Below are positions 1-7,786 of a stretch of DNA of 64,000 bases, piece by piece. Within the stretch, counting starts at the first letter, position 1; the number at the start of each line of letters is the position of its first letter. The stretch is from Propionibacteriaceae bacterium (GTDB lineage: Bacteria > Actinomycetota > Actinomycetes > Propionibacteriales > Propionibacteriaceae): positions 19,903 through 83,902 of the forward strand of contig JAISUR010000042.1 in NCBI GenBank assembly GCA_031271975.1, given 5' to 3'. The notes beneath the pieces were generated by a model, which was given only the letters and a program-made list of their open reading frames with translations, ran no database searches and was not told the DNA's origin. Both the position numbers and the translations under genes were made by a program.

Positions 1-80
1 CCGAAGCCGGAAACGTGTCCGATGTGCCGCGGTCCGTTGGCGTAAGGCCAAGCCACCGCCGTGAGAATGGTGTCAGGCAT
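1..80 (-). CDS. metG: methionyl-tRNA synthetase, N-terminal fragment (cut by window edge)
   Basis: Read on the minus strand from an ATG at 80, the frame is open to the window edge and gives [16 protein letters not shown] followed by [11 protein letters not shown]. This is the start of class I methionyl-tRNA synthetase, including the HIGH signature used to bind ATP. The enzyme charges tRNA-Met in the cytoplasm. An in-frame ATG at 92 also exists, but a TATGAT hexamer ends 7 bases before the ATG at 80 and overlaps the upstream ATG, so I take 80 as a leaderless start. Only about 26 residues are visible; the rest lies outside the window. The gene is divergent from the first phosphate transporter. 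Confidence 0.92.
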   Translation of the reverse strand, partial: MPDTILTAVAWPYANGPRHIGHVSGF

Positions 81-87
81 AGGGGCA

Positions 88-93
88 ATCATA
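88..93 (-). promoter_or_regulatory. -10 hexamer of metG (leaderless type)
   Basis: TATGAT on the minus strand lies 7 bases before the metG ATG at 80, with no Shine-Dalgarno between them. This placement puts the transcript start at or next to the start codon. Confidence 0.6.
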
Positions 94-130
94 GTCCCGG
101 ACGGATCACACGACACACTCTTGTTACCAC

Positions 131-136
131 TAGGAT
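131..136 (+). promoter_or_regulatory. -10 hexamer of the first PiT gene
   Basis: TAGGAT ends 7 bases before the GTG at 144. There is no purine-rich ribosome binding site in between, so the transcript is probably leaderless. I see no good -35 hexamer. Confidence 0.55.
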
Positions 137-143
137 GTGACTC

Positions 144-1325
144 GTGACCTCTGTGTTCATCTTGATGGTCATCGTGGTACTAACCGCTTTGGCCTTTGAT
201 TTCACAAATGGGTTTCACGACACAGCCAATGCGATGGCTACCTCCATCGCAACGAAAGCGCTGACGCCGAAGGCGGCAGTGACGCTGTGCGCAGTTTTGA
301 ATCTTGTCGGCGCGTTCCTCTCGGTAGAGGTGGCGCTGACCGTGACCACTGCCGTGATCCGAATACAGACCTCCACGGGTGGGGTGCGCCCCGAACTCGT
401 CACGGACGGTGGTTTCAACATTTTGTTGATCCTCCTATCTGGACTCGCCGGCGCAATCATTTGGAACATCCTCACCTGGTTATGGGGTCTCCCGTCCAGT
501 TCTTCGCATGCCCTTTTTGGGGCGTTGGTGGGCGCGACGATTGCCGGTCTCGGTTTTGAGCAAGTCAAGTGGCTCGGTGAAGGCGAGCATCTCGACGGCG
601 TGATCGGAAAAGTCGTGCTGCCGGCGTTGGCTTCGCCGTTCATCGCCCTGGTGGTGTCCGCGATCGGCACCAAGGTGGTCTTCATGATCACCCGCGGTGT
701 CACCGGCCGCTACCGCGACACCGGCTTCCGCTGGGGGCAGATCGGCACAGCTTCGCTGTTGTCGCTCTCGCACGGCACCAACGACGCACAGAAGACCATG
801 GGCATGGTGACGCTCGCGCTGATCGCCGCTGGGCAGTGGCACGACCTGGAGTCCATCCCGCTGTGGGTGAAGGTAGCCTGCGCTGTGGCCATCGCCGCCG
901 GCACGTATATCGGCGGCTGGCGGATCATCCGCACGATGGGGCACGGCCTGGTGACGGTCTCCTCGCCGCAAGGTATGGCGGCCGAGGCGGCGTCCGCGGC
1001 GGTGATCCTGGCCTCCAGCCAGCTCGGCTTCGCCTTGTCGACCACGCACGTGGCCACGGGTTCCATCTTGGGCACGGGCATCGGCGTGGGCGCCAAGGTG
1101 CGCTGGTCCGTGGCCCGCAAGATGGTGTTCGCGTGGCTGACGACGCTGCCGGCGGCCGGGGCCGTGGGTGCGGTGATGTACTTCATCGGCCACCTCATCG
1201 GCGGCGAAGCCGGGTCGTTCACCGTGTTTGCCTTGATCTGCCTGTCGGCGGGCGGCATGTACTGGCAGTCGCGCCGGAACAAGATCTCCCACGCCAACGT
1301 CAACGAAGAGTGGAGCGAAGCATGA
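144..1325 (+). CDS. PiT-family inorganic phosphate transporter (copy 1)
   Basis: A 393-residue polytopic membrane protein of the PiT family, which takes up inorganic phosphate (or metal-phosphate) with a cation across the cytoplasmic membrane. Both inverted family signatures are present: [15 protein letters not shown] near residues 18-32 and [12 protein letters not shown] near residues 208-220. The length is normal for the short bacterial PiT form. The start is GTG at 144, supported by the leaderless hexamer. Its stop overlaps the ATG of the next small membrane protein in an ATGA junction, so the two are probably translated together. A second copy of the same family follows at 1733. I see no adjacent PhoU/DUF47 partner. 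Confidence 0.95.
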   Translation: MTSVFILMVIVVLTALAFDFTNGFHDTANAMATSIATKALTPKAAVTLCAVLNLVGAFLSVEVALTVTTAVIRIQTSTGGVRPELVTDGGFNILLILLSGLAGAIIWNILTWLWGLPSSSSHALFGALVGATIAGLGFEQVKWLGEGEHLDGVIGKVVLPALASPFIALVVSAIGTKVVFMITRGVTGRYRDTGFRWGQIGTASLLSLSHGTNDAQKTMGMVTLALIAAGQWHDLESIPLWVKVACAVAIAAGTYIGGWRIIRTMGHGLVTVSSPQGMAAEAASAAVILASSQLGFALSTTHVATGSILGTGIGVGAKVRWSVARKMVFAWLTTLPAAGAVGAVMYFIGHLIGGEAGSFTVFALICLSAGGMYWQSRRNKISHANVNEEWSEA

Positions 1326-1630
1326 ACCAAGTACTGGCCGCATTGGACGCCTCCTGGCGGATCCTGCTCGTGGGCATCCTGCTCGGTTCGGGCCTCCCGG
1401 TCCTGTTCGCCCTCGGCGTGCGCGCGCTCGCGTGGGGTTCGGGCGGCGACGCCGAGGAACACCTGGCCAGCGAAGTCAACAAACCTTCGCTGACGGGCCG
1501 GCTCATCGCGTACACGATTTTCACCGTGGTCGTGCTGATGGTGCTGTGCGGCATCGGCTACATCGCCGCGCACGGCATGGGCATCCGGATCACCTTCGAC
1601 GGCATCGTCCCGGTCTTCAGCCAAAAGTAG
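1322..1630 (+). CDS. small membrane protein coupled to PiT copy 1
   Basis: A 102-residue protein starting at the ATG inside the ATGA junction with the upstream transporter. It has two predicted membrane segments (about residues 13-36 and 58-84) separated by a polar loop that contains GGDAEEHLASE. The coupling suggests it acts with the phosphate transporter, perhaps as an accessory subunit, but that is inference. I recognise no catalytic motif. It is present after copy 1 and absent after copy 2. Confidence 0.8.
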   Translation: MNQVLAALDASWRILLVGILLGSGLPVLFALGVRALAWGSGGDAEEHLASEVNKPSLTGRLIAYTIFTVVVLMVLCGIGYIAAHGMGIRITFDGIVPVFSQK

Positions 1631-1716
1631 CGCCACCTGGCACAGTGCTACGCCGCGTTGGGGAACTCGGCGCGCGCCCAGTTTTCCGAAACGGGTGTCC
1701 GGGGGCGCTGCGGGCT

Positions 1717-1722
1717 TAGTAT
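1717..1722 (+). promoter_or_regulatory. -10 hexamer of the second PiT gene
   Basis: TAGTAT ends 10 bases before the GTG at 1733. The transcript would carry at most about 4 bases of leader. This supports GTG 1733 over an in-frame upstream start at 1658, whose extension is polar and absent from copy 1. Confidence 0.5.
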
Positions 1723-1732
1723 TGTTTCCCCC

Positions 1733-2902
1733 GTGACTCCCGCGTTGGTACTGCTCATCGTCGTGTGTGTCACCGCCCTCGCTTTCGACTTCACCAACGG
1801 CTTCCACGACACCGCCAACGCGATGGCCGCCGCCATAGCCACCGGGGCCCTCAAACCCCGCGCCGCCGTTACCTTGTGCGCCTCGCTGGACTTGGTCGGC
1901 GCGTTGATCTCGGTGGAAGTCGCCATCACGGTCACCAACCACGTGATCCGCATCCAAAACTCCGACGGCACTCCCATTCCCGCGCTGATGGCCGACGGCG
2001 GCATGCCGCTGTTGCAGATCCTCATCTCCGGACTGGCCGGGGCGGTCATCTGGAACGTGCTGACCTGGTTGTTCGGCCTGCCTTCGTCGTCGTCGCACGC
2101 GCTTTTCGGCGGCTTGGTGGGCGCGACGATAGCGGCAGTCGGCCTGGACGGGGTTCGCTGGGTGGGCGAAGGAACCCACCTCGACGGCGTCGTGGGCAAA
2201 GTGATCCTGCCCGCGCTGGCTTCGCCCGTCATCGCGTGCATCGTGGCGGCGCTCAGCACCCGCGTCATCTTCAAGTTGATGCGGAACGTCCAAGAGAAGT
2301 ACCGCGACGGGTTCTTCCGCAAAGCTCAGATCGGCTCCGCGTCGATGCTGGCGCTCTCCCATGGCACGAACGACGCGCAGAAAACCATGGGCGTCATCAC
2401 GCTGGCCCTGATCGCCAGCGGCAGTTGGACGGACACCACCGCGATCCCGCTGTGGGTGAAGCTGTCGTGCGCCATCGCGATCGCCTCCGGTACGTTCACC
2501 GGCGGCTGGCGGATCATCCGCACCATGGGCAAGGGCCTGGTCGAAATCGCCCCGCCGCAGGGTTTCGCGGCTGAAGCCAGCTCAGCGACCGTCATCTTGG
2601 TCTCCTCCCAAATGGGCTTCGCGTTGTCCACCACACATGTGGCCACCGGCTCGATCCTGGGCACGGGCCTGGGCCGCCCCGGCGCCACTGTGCGGTGGTC
2701 GACCGCGGGCCGGATGGGCATCGCCTGGCTCATCACACTGCCCAGTTCGGGGGCCGTCGGGGCGCTCTGCTGGTTCATCTGCCACCTTGTCGGCGGGCTG
2801 GCCGGGGGGCTCACGGTCTTTGGGCTCATCGTCGCCGCCGCAGGCTACATTTTCCTGCACTCCCGCCGCAGCAAGGTAAGCCACCATAACGTCATGGAGT
2901 AA
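1733..2902 (+). CDS. PiT-family inorganic phosphate transporter (copy 2)
   Basis: A 389-residue paralogue of the gene at 144, colinear with it over its full length, carrying the same two signatures ([15 protein letters not shown] near residue 15 and [12 protein letters not shown] near residue 203). Starting at GTG 1733 aligns its N-terminus with copy 1. It has its own TAGTAT hexamer in the 102-base gap after the small membrane protein, so the copies could be expressed independently. A tandem pair of this kind most likely arose by duplication and may differ in affinity or regulation; the sequence alone does not say which. It is followed closely by the PLD-type lipoprotein. Confidence 0.94.
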   Translation: MTPALVLLIVVCVTALAFDFTNGFHDTANAMAAAIATGALKPRAAVTLCASLDLVGALISVEVAITVTNHVIRIQNSDGTPIPALMADGGMPLLQILISGLAGAVIWNVLTWLFGLPSSSSHALFGGLVGATIAAVGLDGVRWVGEGTHLDGVVGKVILPALASPVIACIVAALSTRVIFKLMRNVQEKYRDGFFRKAQIGSASMLALSHGTNDAQKTMGVITLALIASGSWTDTTAIPLWVKLSCAIAIASGTFTGGWRIIRTMGKGLVEIAPPQGFAAEASSATVILVSSQMGFALSTTHVATGSILGTGLGRPGATVRWSTAGRMGIAWLITLPSSGAVGALCWFICHLVGGLAGGLTVFGLIVAAAGYIFLHSRRSKVSHHNVME

Positions 2903-2914
2903 CGGCGCGGGCCA

Positions 2915-2920
2915 CTAACA
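2915..2920 (+). promoter_or_regulatory. -10 hexamer of the PLD-type lipoprotein gene
   Basis: TAACAT ends 7 bases before the GTG at 2928 and no Shine-Dalgarno is visible, again the leaderless arrangement. Confidence 0.55.
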
Positions 2921-2927
2921 TTGGTGT

Positions 2928-4181
2928 GTGAAGAGGATCCTGGCGGCGGCCGCCGCTCTGGCGATGACCGGCTGCGGATTGGCTGCCCCCGCTCCCACTT
3001 CGGAACCGACTTCGCCCACTCCCGCCGTTTCGACTCCGGCCGCATCCGGCGAACCCACACCCACCCAGACTCCTACCGCGACGCCCACACCCACATCCCA
3101 ATACCCGCCCGCCGACGCGCCAGTGGCGGAGACCACGCAGGAGGTCATCTTTTCCGTGCCGTGGGGAAAGAACAAGTCGCAGATTCACGCCATTCCAGAG
3201 TCCGCGATCAAGATCATCAAAGGTGTGCCCAAGGGTGGGACGATCACTTTGTCGATGTTCAACATGACGTATCCCGGCTCGGCGAGCGCGCTGATAGCCG
3301 CCCACCGCCGCGGCGTCAATGTCCGCGTCCTGATCAACTACGAGTCGGGTGGCAAGCAGTACAAAGCGCTGGTGAAAGCCCTCGGGACGAACACCAAGAA
3401 CCGCTCTTGGGTAAAGCACCGCGCGGGCAAGATCCGGATGCACTCGAAGTTCCTGCTGGCCAGCGAGTCCAACGGCAAGAAGCTGGTGGTGTGGACGGCC
3501 TCGGGAAACATGACCAAACGCGGTGTCGGCCAGGCCAACGACGCCTTGATCACGACTGGCGACAAGGCGCTGTACGACTTCCTCAACGACCAGTTCACGC
3601 TGCTGCGCAAGGGCACCACGTCCAACAAGAAGCTGGGGCGTACCGCTGTCACCGCGACGTCAATCGTGCAGACGTATCCGATCGCGAACGGCGGCCCGGA
3701 CAACGACCCCGTGCTGGACATGCTGAACGACGTCCAATGCGTCCACGGCGAGGAGAATACGATCGTCCGATTGGCGCAGCTATATCTGACCGACGAACGC
3801 GGGTATCTGGTGGACCGCCTCCGGGAGTTGAAAGCTGAAGGCTGCGATGTGCGCATCATCGGCCACGAAGAGTGCTATTACCCGCCAGTGCCGGAAAACC
3901 TCACGGCCGCCGGCGACGGCAAGATCAAGCTCTACTTTCTGAAGGGCTACGCCCTGCACAACAAGATCACGACGATCACCGGTTGGGACGCCGCCGGAGC
4001 GCCGCTGAAGATCGCCATGGTCGGCTCCCACAACCTGTCGCTGCGCGCGCTGACCTCCCACGAGGTCGGCACCAACGACGAGCTGTCGCTGATCATCTGG
4101 AACCCGGACCTGGTCGACCAGTACAACGACTATGTCGACGACGTGATCAAGAACCATTCCAAGGTTTACAAGAAGAAGTAG
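2928..4181 (+). CDS. lipoprotein with two phospholipase D-like (HxK) motifs
   Basis: A 417-residue exported protein. Residues 1-16 form a lipoprotein signal ending in the lipobox MTGC, followed by a Pro/Thr/Ser-rich linker to about residue 63. The rest is a PLD-fold region with two half-sites: HSK then SGN (about residues 172-196) and HNK then GSHN (about residues 344-370). The family hydrolyses or transfers phosphodiester bonds of phospholipids or nucleic acids through the paired histidines. The Asp of the HxKxxxxD motif is Ser in the first site and Thr in the second, so the activity may be altered. It is probably anchored to the outer face of the membrane. GTG start fits the upstream hexamer. 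Confidence 0.85.
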   Translation: MKRILAAAAALAMTGCGLAAPAPTSEPTSPTPAVSTPAASGEPTPTQTPTATPTPTSQYPPADAPVAETTQEVIFSVPWGKNKSQIHAIPESAIKIIKGVPKGGTITLSMFNMTYPGSASALIAAHRRGVNVRVLINYESGGKQYKALVKALGTNTKNRSWVKHRAGKIRMHSKFLLASESNGKKLVVWTASGNMTKRGVGQANDALITTGDKALYDFLNDQFTLLRKGTTSNKKLGRTAVTATSIVQTYPIANGGPDNDPVLDMLNDVQCVHGEENTIVRLAQLYLTDERGYLVDRLRELKAEGCDVRIIGHEECYYPPVPENLTAAGDGKIKLYFLKGYALHNKITTITGWDAAGAPLKIAMVGSHNLSLRALTSHEVGTNDELSLIIWNPDLVDQYNDYVDDVIKNHSKVYKKK

Positions 4182-4191
4182 CGCAGGTGTG

Positions 4192-4212
4192 TTTGCGGGT
4201 TGTTGCCGCAAA
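4192..4212 (+). terminator. short stem-loop after the PLD-type gene
   Basis: TTTGCGG (4192-4198) and CCGCAAA (4206-4212) form a perfect 7-bp stem with a 7-base loop, just before the sigma factor gene. No T-tract follows, so it could be a weak terminator or an attenuating structure. Confidence 0.4.
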
Positions 4213-4239
4213 TCGGGTGGCGCGAAGCGTGTTAACGAT

Positions 4240-4758
4240 ATGACCAGCCAAGCGGTCGCGATTGCGGCCCCGATAACCGACTCGGTGTCCTTCACCGAGT
4301 TCGTAGCCACCCAATCCGGCAAACTGATCGGTTTTGCATACCTGTTGACGGGCGAGCGAGAGGATGCCCGCGACATCGTGCAAGACGTGTTGATCCGACT
4401 GTATCCGCGCTGGCCGCGCATCGCGGCCACGGGCGATCCGGGAGCGTACGTGCGGCGCTGTATAGCCAACGCGAACGTCTCCGCCGCCCGGCGGCGCCGC
4501 AGGCGGATGCCGCCCACCACCGAAGTATCCGTCCCCGATAGCGCCGAGGCGACCGCGGCCCGCGACTGGGCCGTCCGGCTCTGCGCGGAATTGCCCAAGC
4601 GGCAGCGCATCGCGGTGGTGTTGCGAGTGCTGGAAGACCGCGAATTCGCAGAGATAGCCGAGATCTGCAACTGCTCTCAGGCCACCGCGCGTTCGCTCGT
4701 CTCCCGCGGGTTGGCCCGGCTTCGCGACCGCTTGGCGCAACGAAAGGAAATACGATGA
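4240..4758 (+). CDS. ECF sigma factor, SigE-like family
   Basis: A 172-residue sigma-70 family regulator of the extracytoplasmic function type. Region 2 is seen at about residues 17-80 (RDIVQDVLIRLYPRW contacts core polymerase and the -10 element), and region 4 at about 110-165, where LPKRQRIAVVLRVLEDREF is followed by an HTH (CNCSQATARSLVSRG). The start is ATG 4240; the in-frame extension to 4189 is Cys-rich and unlike the family. Its stop overlaps the next gene in an ATGA junction, which suggests the downstream membrane protein is its partner. It most resembles the SigE/SACE group common in actinobacteria. Target promoters are not evident in this window. Confidence 0.88.
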   Translation: MTSQAVAIAAPITDSVSFTEFVATQSGKLIGFAYLLTGEREDARDIVQDVLIRLYPRWPRIAATGDPGAYVRRCIANANVSAARRRRRRMPPTTEVSVPDSAEATAARDWAVRLCAELPKRQRIAVVLRVLEDREFAEIAEICNCSQATARSLVSRGLARLRDRLAQRKEIR

Positions 4759-6059
4759 CCGACCAAGAACTGTTGACGGGCCTGCGCGAAGCCAGTTCGG
4801 GCTTTGCCGCGTTGGACGCCGCCGAGCTGGCCCGCGTGGGACGCCGCGAACACAACCGGCGCGTGGGAATCGCCGCGGGAGCCTCCACACTGGCGCTGGC
4901 GGTTGGCTTGGGCGCCGGCCTGCTCGCGCTGCCCACCCAGGTGGCCACCCCCGAACCTGCCCAGACCCAACCGGCGCAGACCCAGGCACCAGCCTGGTCC
5001 GTTGGCACATGGGAAGCGGTGGCGGCGCCGTTGGCCCAGCAGGACGGCGGCATCGGCGACCTGGTCTACGTCGACGGGACTTACCTGCTGCTCGGCGACG
5101 ACGGCTGCGCCGACCCCACCCGTGAAGAGACCTGCGACTTCAAAACCACGCTCGCCGGTTTTGACGGCTCCGTGTGGACGAAACTGGCAGACCCGCCCGC
5201 GGACAACCTGCGGTTCACGGCGAACGCCGTCATCTCCGACAAGCTGTTCTACGCTGGGTTGGCCGGCGCGGAGCAGATTTTCTGGAGCTATGACCTCTCC
5301 GACAACGCCTGGACCGAATTACCGCTGCCACCGATCGAGTTCGACTTCGAGTTCGGCACGACCCAACTGCTGGCGGCTGGGGAGAATCTGTACCTTTACA
5401 CGCCAACCAGCGATTACCTCTATGACGGCGCTTGGACCAAGCTGCCTGAAAACCCGCTGCTGCCCGAAATCACCGTGATCGAAGGCATGCCGCAGGCGGT
5501 CTACAGCTACCGCGAAGCCGCCTGGAACGGGAGCGAAATCGTCGTGTTCAGCAAGCAGCCGTACGAGCGGGCGATCACAGACGCGGAAATCGATGAGATT
5601 ACCTCATCCGGGCCAGTCTCGCCGGAAACCGAAGCCAAGGCGGGCAATCTCAAGGACGCGACCATCACCGGATTCTCGGCGTTGGGCTTCACCGCCTATA
5701 ACCCGGCCACCGGCACCTGGCGCACCCTGCAAACCGCCCTGCCCGACGCCGAGTTGGCGCTGTTCCCCAACCTGCTGGTCCGCGCCGGCACCACGGCGCA
5801 GGCCGAGTTGTATCGCCTGGACGCCGACAATCTGGTGCCGCTGGGGGCGCAGTGGCCCGCTGTCGCGCCGTTCGACTACAACGGGTCAATCATCACTGCC
5901 ACCTTCGCGGAAGCCGAGGGCAATCTGCTGACCGCCGATGGCCAGGCGCTGGCACTGCCCGCGCTGCCGGGAACCGGGATGGCCGCCGCCACAGCCGCCG
6001 GCCCCGACAGCGTGCTTGCCGTCCGCGGCGGCGAAGCCTTCCGGCTCACGCTGCGGTAA
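4755..6059 (+). CDS. membrane-anchored protein with extracytoplasmic propeller-like domain, partner of the sigma factor
   Basis: A 434-residue protein. Residues 1-36 are cytoplasmic and charged, 37-59 form a single membrane segment, 60-80 an Ala/Pro/Thr/Gln linker, and the remainder an extracytoplasmic domain with repeated W-x-L and YDLSDNAWTELPLPP-like strands that resemble a kelch or galactose-oxidase propeller. Translational coupling to the ECF sigma gene and the one-membrane-span topology suggest a sensor or anti-sigma role, but no canonical zinc-binding anti-sigma motif (HxxxCxxC) is present. I therefore do not assign a function. It could also simply be a surface protein of the sigma regulon. 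Confidence 0.75.
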   Translation: MTDQELLTGLREASSGFAALDAAELARVGRREHNRRVGIAAGASTLALAVGLGAGLLALPTQVATPEPAQTQPAQTQAPAWSVGTWEAVAAPLAQQDGGIGDLVYVDGTYLLLGDDGCADPTREETCDFKTTLAGFDGSVWTKLADPPADNLRFTANAVISDKLFYAGLAGAEQIFWSYDLSDNAWTELPLPPIEFDFEFGTTQLLAAGENLYLYTPTSDYLYDGAWTKLPENPLLPEITVIEGMPQAVYSYREAAWNGSEIVVFSKQPYERAITDAEIDEITSSGPVSPETEAKAGNLKDATITGFSALGFTAYNPATGTWRTLQTALPDAELALFPNLLVRAGTTAQAELYRLDADNLVPLGAQWPAVAPFDYNGSIITATFAEAEGNLLTADGQALALPALPGTGMAAATAAGPDSVLAVRGGEAFRLTLR

Positions 6060-6075
6060 ACCATCCGCCAAAACC

Positions 6076-6107
6076 AGGGGCGCGGCGCCACAAGGGGCCG
6101 CGCCCCT
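6076..6107. terminator. bidirectional terminator-like hairpin
   Basis: AGGGGCGCGGC (6076-6086) pairs perfectly with GCCGCGCCCCT (6097-6107), an 11-bp stem with a 10-base loop, between two convergent genes. There is no T-tract, as is usual in high-GC actinobacteria. Confidence 0.7.
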
Positions 6108-6146
6108 AATGCCGTGCGGACGATGAACCCATCTGAAGAGTTTGCG

Positions 6147-7712
6147 CTATTTCAGCAAAGTCCCGAACACTCCCCGGGTCAGTTGGCGGCCCAACTCTCG
6201 GCCGATCGACGAAACGGTATTGGTCACCACACGGGTGACTGCCTGGCTGCGGCGGTCCGCGGCCTTCTCGGCGGCGCGGCGTTCCTTCTCTTGCTGCTTG
6301 GCGATTTCGGCCGCTTCCTTGGCCCGCTGCTTTTCGCGGGCGGCGGCTTCCTTCTGCTGCTGGGCGACGGCCTGGGCGTATTGCGGCCACCCGGCGGCGT
6401 CTGCGGGCGGCAGGTCCGTCACGGGCGCCGCCGACGCGCCCGTCAGCTGCTCGTAGGCGGAGAAGTTGTCCACCGGCACGGCGTATTTCGGATACATGGG
6501 GCTGGCAACCACGCAGCCGGTGATCAGGGTGTCTTCTGCGACCCCCATGAAGCTGCGCGGCGGCAACACCTTGGCGCGCTGCACGATGGACGGCACCCCG
6601 TCGGCGTCCAGCACGGAAATGAGGGCTTCGCCCGTTCCGAGTTCGCCGAGCACGGTTTCCGTGTCGAAGGCCGGATTGGCCCGGAATCCGGCGGCGGCGG
6701 CCCGCACGGCCTTCTGCTCCTTGGGAGTGTAGGCCCGCAGCGCATGCTGCACCTTGTTGCCGAGTTGGGCCAGCACGGTGTCGGGTATGTCGGCCGGGAC
6801 CTGCGTGATGAAATACACCCCCACGCCTTTGGAGCGGATGAGGCGGGCCACCTGCTCCACCTTCGCCAGCAGCGCCCGCGGCGCGCCGTTGAACAGCAGA
6901 TGCGCCTCGTCAAAGAAGAAAACCAGCTTCGGTTTGTCGAGGTCCCCGGCCTCCGGCAGGCGTTCATACAGCTCGGAGAGCATCCACAGCAAGAACGTCG
7001 AATACAGCAGCGGACGTTGCACCAACTCCGCGCAAGACAGCAGGTTGATCACGCCCCGGCCGTCGGAGACCGTCATCCAATCCTCGATGTCCAGGTCCGG
7101 CTCGCCGAAGAAGGTGTCGCCTCCGAGGGATTCGAGGTGCACCACGTTGCGCTGGATGGCGGCGATGGACTGGGTCGTCACGCCGCCGTAAGCCAACTCG
7201 TAGTCCTTGCGGTTCTCGCCGACGTGGGCGAGCATCGCCCGCAGGTCCTTGATGTCGACGAGCAGCCAGCCGTTGTCGTCCGCGATCTTGAATACGATCG
7301 CGAGCACTTCCGTCTGCACCTCGGTCAGCTCCATGATGCGGGCCAGTAGCTCCGGGCCCAACTGCGAGATGGTCGTCCGCACTGGGATCCCCTTGCGGCC
7401 GAACACGTCCCAGAAACGCACCGGGTAGGCCCCGTACGAGAAGCCGGACACCCCCAACGCCGCAACCCGCGAATCGACGGACTCGTTGGCCTGTCCCGGC
7501 TTGACCATGCCGGAGACGTCGCCCTTGATGTCGGCCAGGAACACCGGCACGCCCGCATCCGAGAATCCCTCGGCGAGCACCTTCAGCGTCGTCGTCTTCC
7601 CAGTGCCTGTCGCGCCGGCTATCAACCCGTGCCGATTGGCCATCTTGGGGAGCAGATAGACAGGTTCGTCGCCCTTGGCGACCCAGATCAGATTCTCTGC
7701 GGGCAAGTACAT
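6147..7712 (-). CDS. HerA-like P-loop ATPase (DUF853 family)
   Basis: A 521-residue protein of the DUF853/HerA-C family. A Walker A motif GATGTGKT sits at residues 33-40 and a Walker B segment LVFFFDEAH near residues 260-270. The C-terminal 90 residues are rich in Ala, Lys, Glu and Gln and likely form a coiled coil, ending in a hydrophobic-polar tail. HerA-type ATPases move DNA or remodel nucleoprotein, but the function of the bacterial DUF853 group is not established, so DNA translocation is only a hypothesis. No nuclease partner (NurA-like) is next to it. The ATG at 7712 is 6 bases after TAGGCT. It is divergent from meaB. Confidence 0.87.
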   Translation of the reverse strand: MYLPAENLIWVAKGDEPVYLLPKMANRHGLIAGATGTGKTTTLKVLAEGFSDAGVPVFLADIKGDVSGMVKPGQANESVDSRVAALGVSGFSYGAYPVRFWDVFGRKGIPVRTTISQLGPELLARIMELTEVQTEVLAIVFKIADDNGWLLVDIKDLRAMLAHVGENRKDYELAYGGVTTQSIAAIQRNVVHLESLGGDTFFGEPDLDIEDWMTVSDGRGVINLLSCAELVQRPLLYSTFLLWMLSELYERLPEAGDLDKPKLVFFFDEAHLLFNGAPRALLAKVEQVARLIRSKGVGVYFITQVPADIPDTVLAQLGNKVQHALRAYTPKEQKAVRAAAAGFRANPAFDTETVLGELGTGEALISVLDADGVPSIVQRAKVLPPRSFMGVAEDTLITGCVVASPMYPKYAVPVDNFSAYEQLTGASAAPVTDLPPADAAGWPQYAQAVAQQQKEAAAREKQRAKEAAEIAKQQEKERRAAEKAADRRSQAVTRVVTNTVSSIGRELGRQLTRGVFGTLLK

Positions 7713-7718
7713 GTGCTC

Positions 7719-7724
7719 AGCCTA
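7719..7724 (-). promoter_or_regulatory. -10 hexamer of the DUF853 gene
   Basis: TAGGCT on the minus strand ends 6 bases before the ATG at 7712, the leaderless spacing seen repeatedly in this window. Confidence 0.6.
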
Positions 7725-7759
7725 CCGAGCGCTTGACCGTCCGGACCGCGCGATACCAG

Positions 7760-7765
7760 TAGAGT
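7760..7765 (+). promoter_or_regulatory. -10 hexamer of meaB
   Basis: TAGAGT is followed by GGAGG (7779-7783) and the ATG at 7787, so here a short leader with a ribosome binding site is likely. A TTGACC at 7733-7738 is 21 bases upstream, a long spacing for a -35. Confidence 0.5.
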
Positions 7766-7786
7766 TTGACGCGACGATGGAGGCTA

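Noticed and set aside
710..2362. 550-residue open frame antisense to the two PiT genes
   Set aside because: Arg/Gly/Asp-rich shadow typical of high-GC DNA; the opposite strand has clear PiT proteins.
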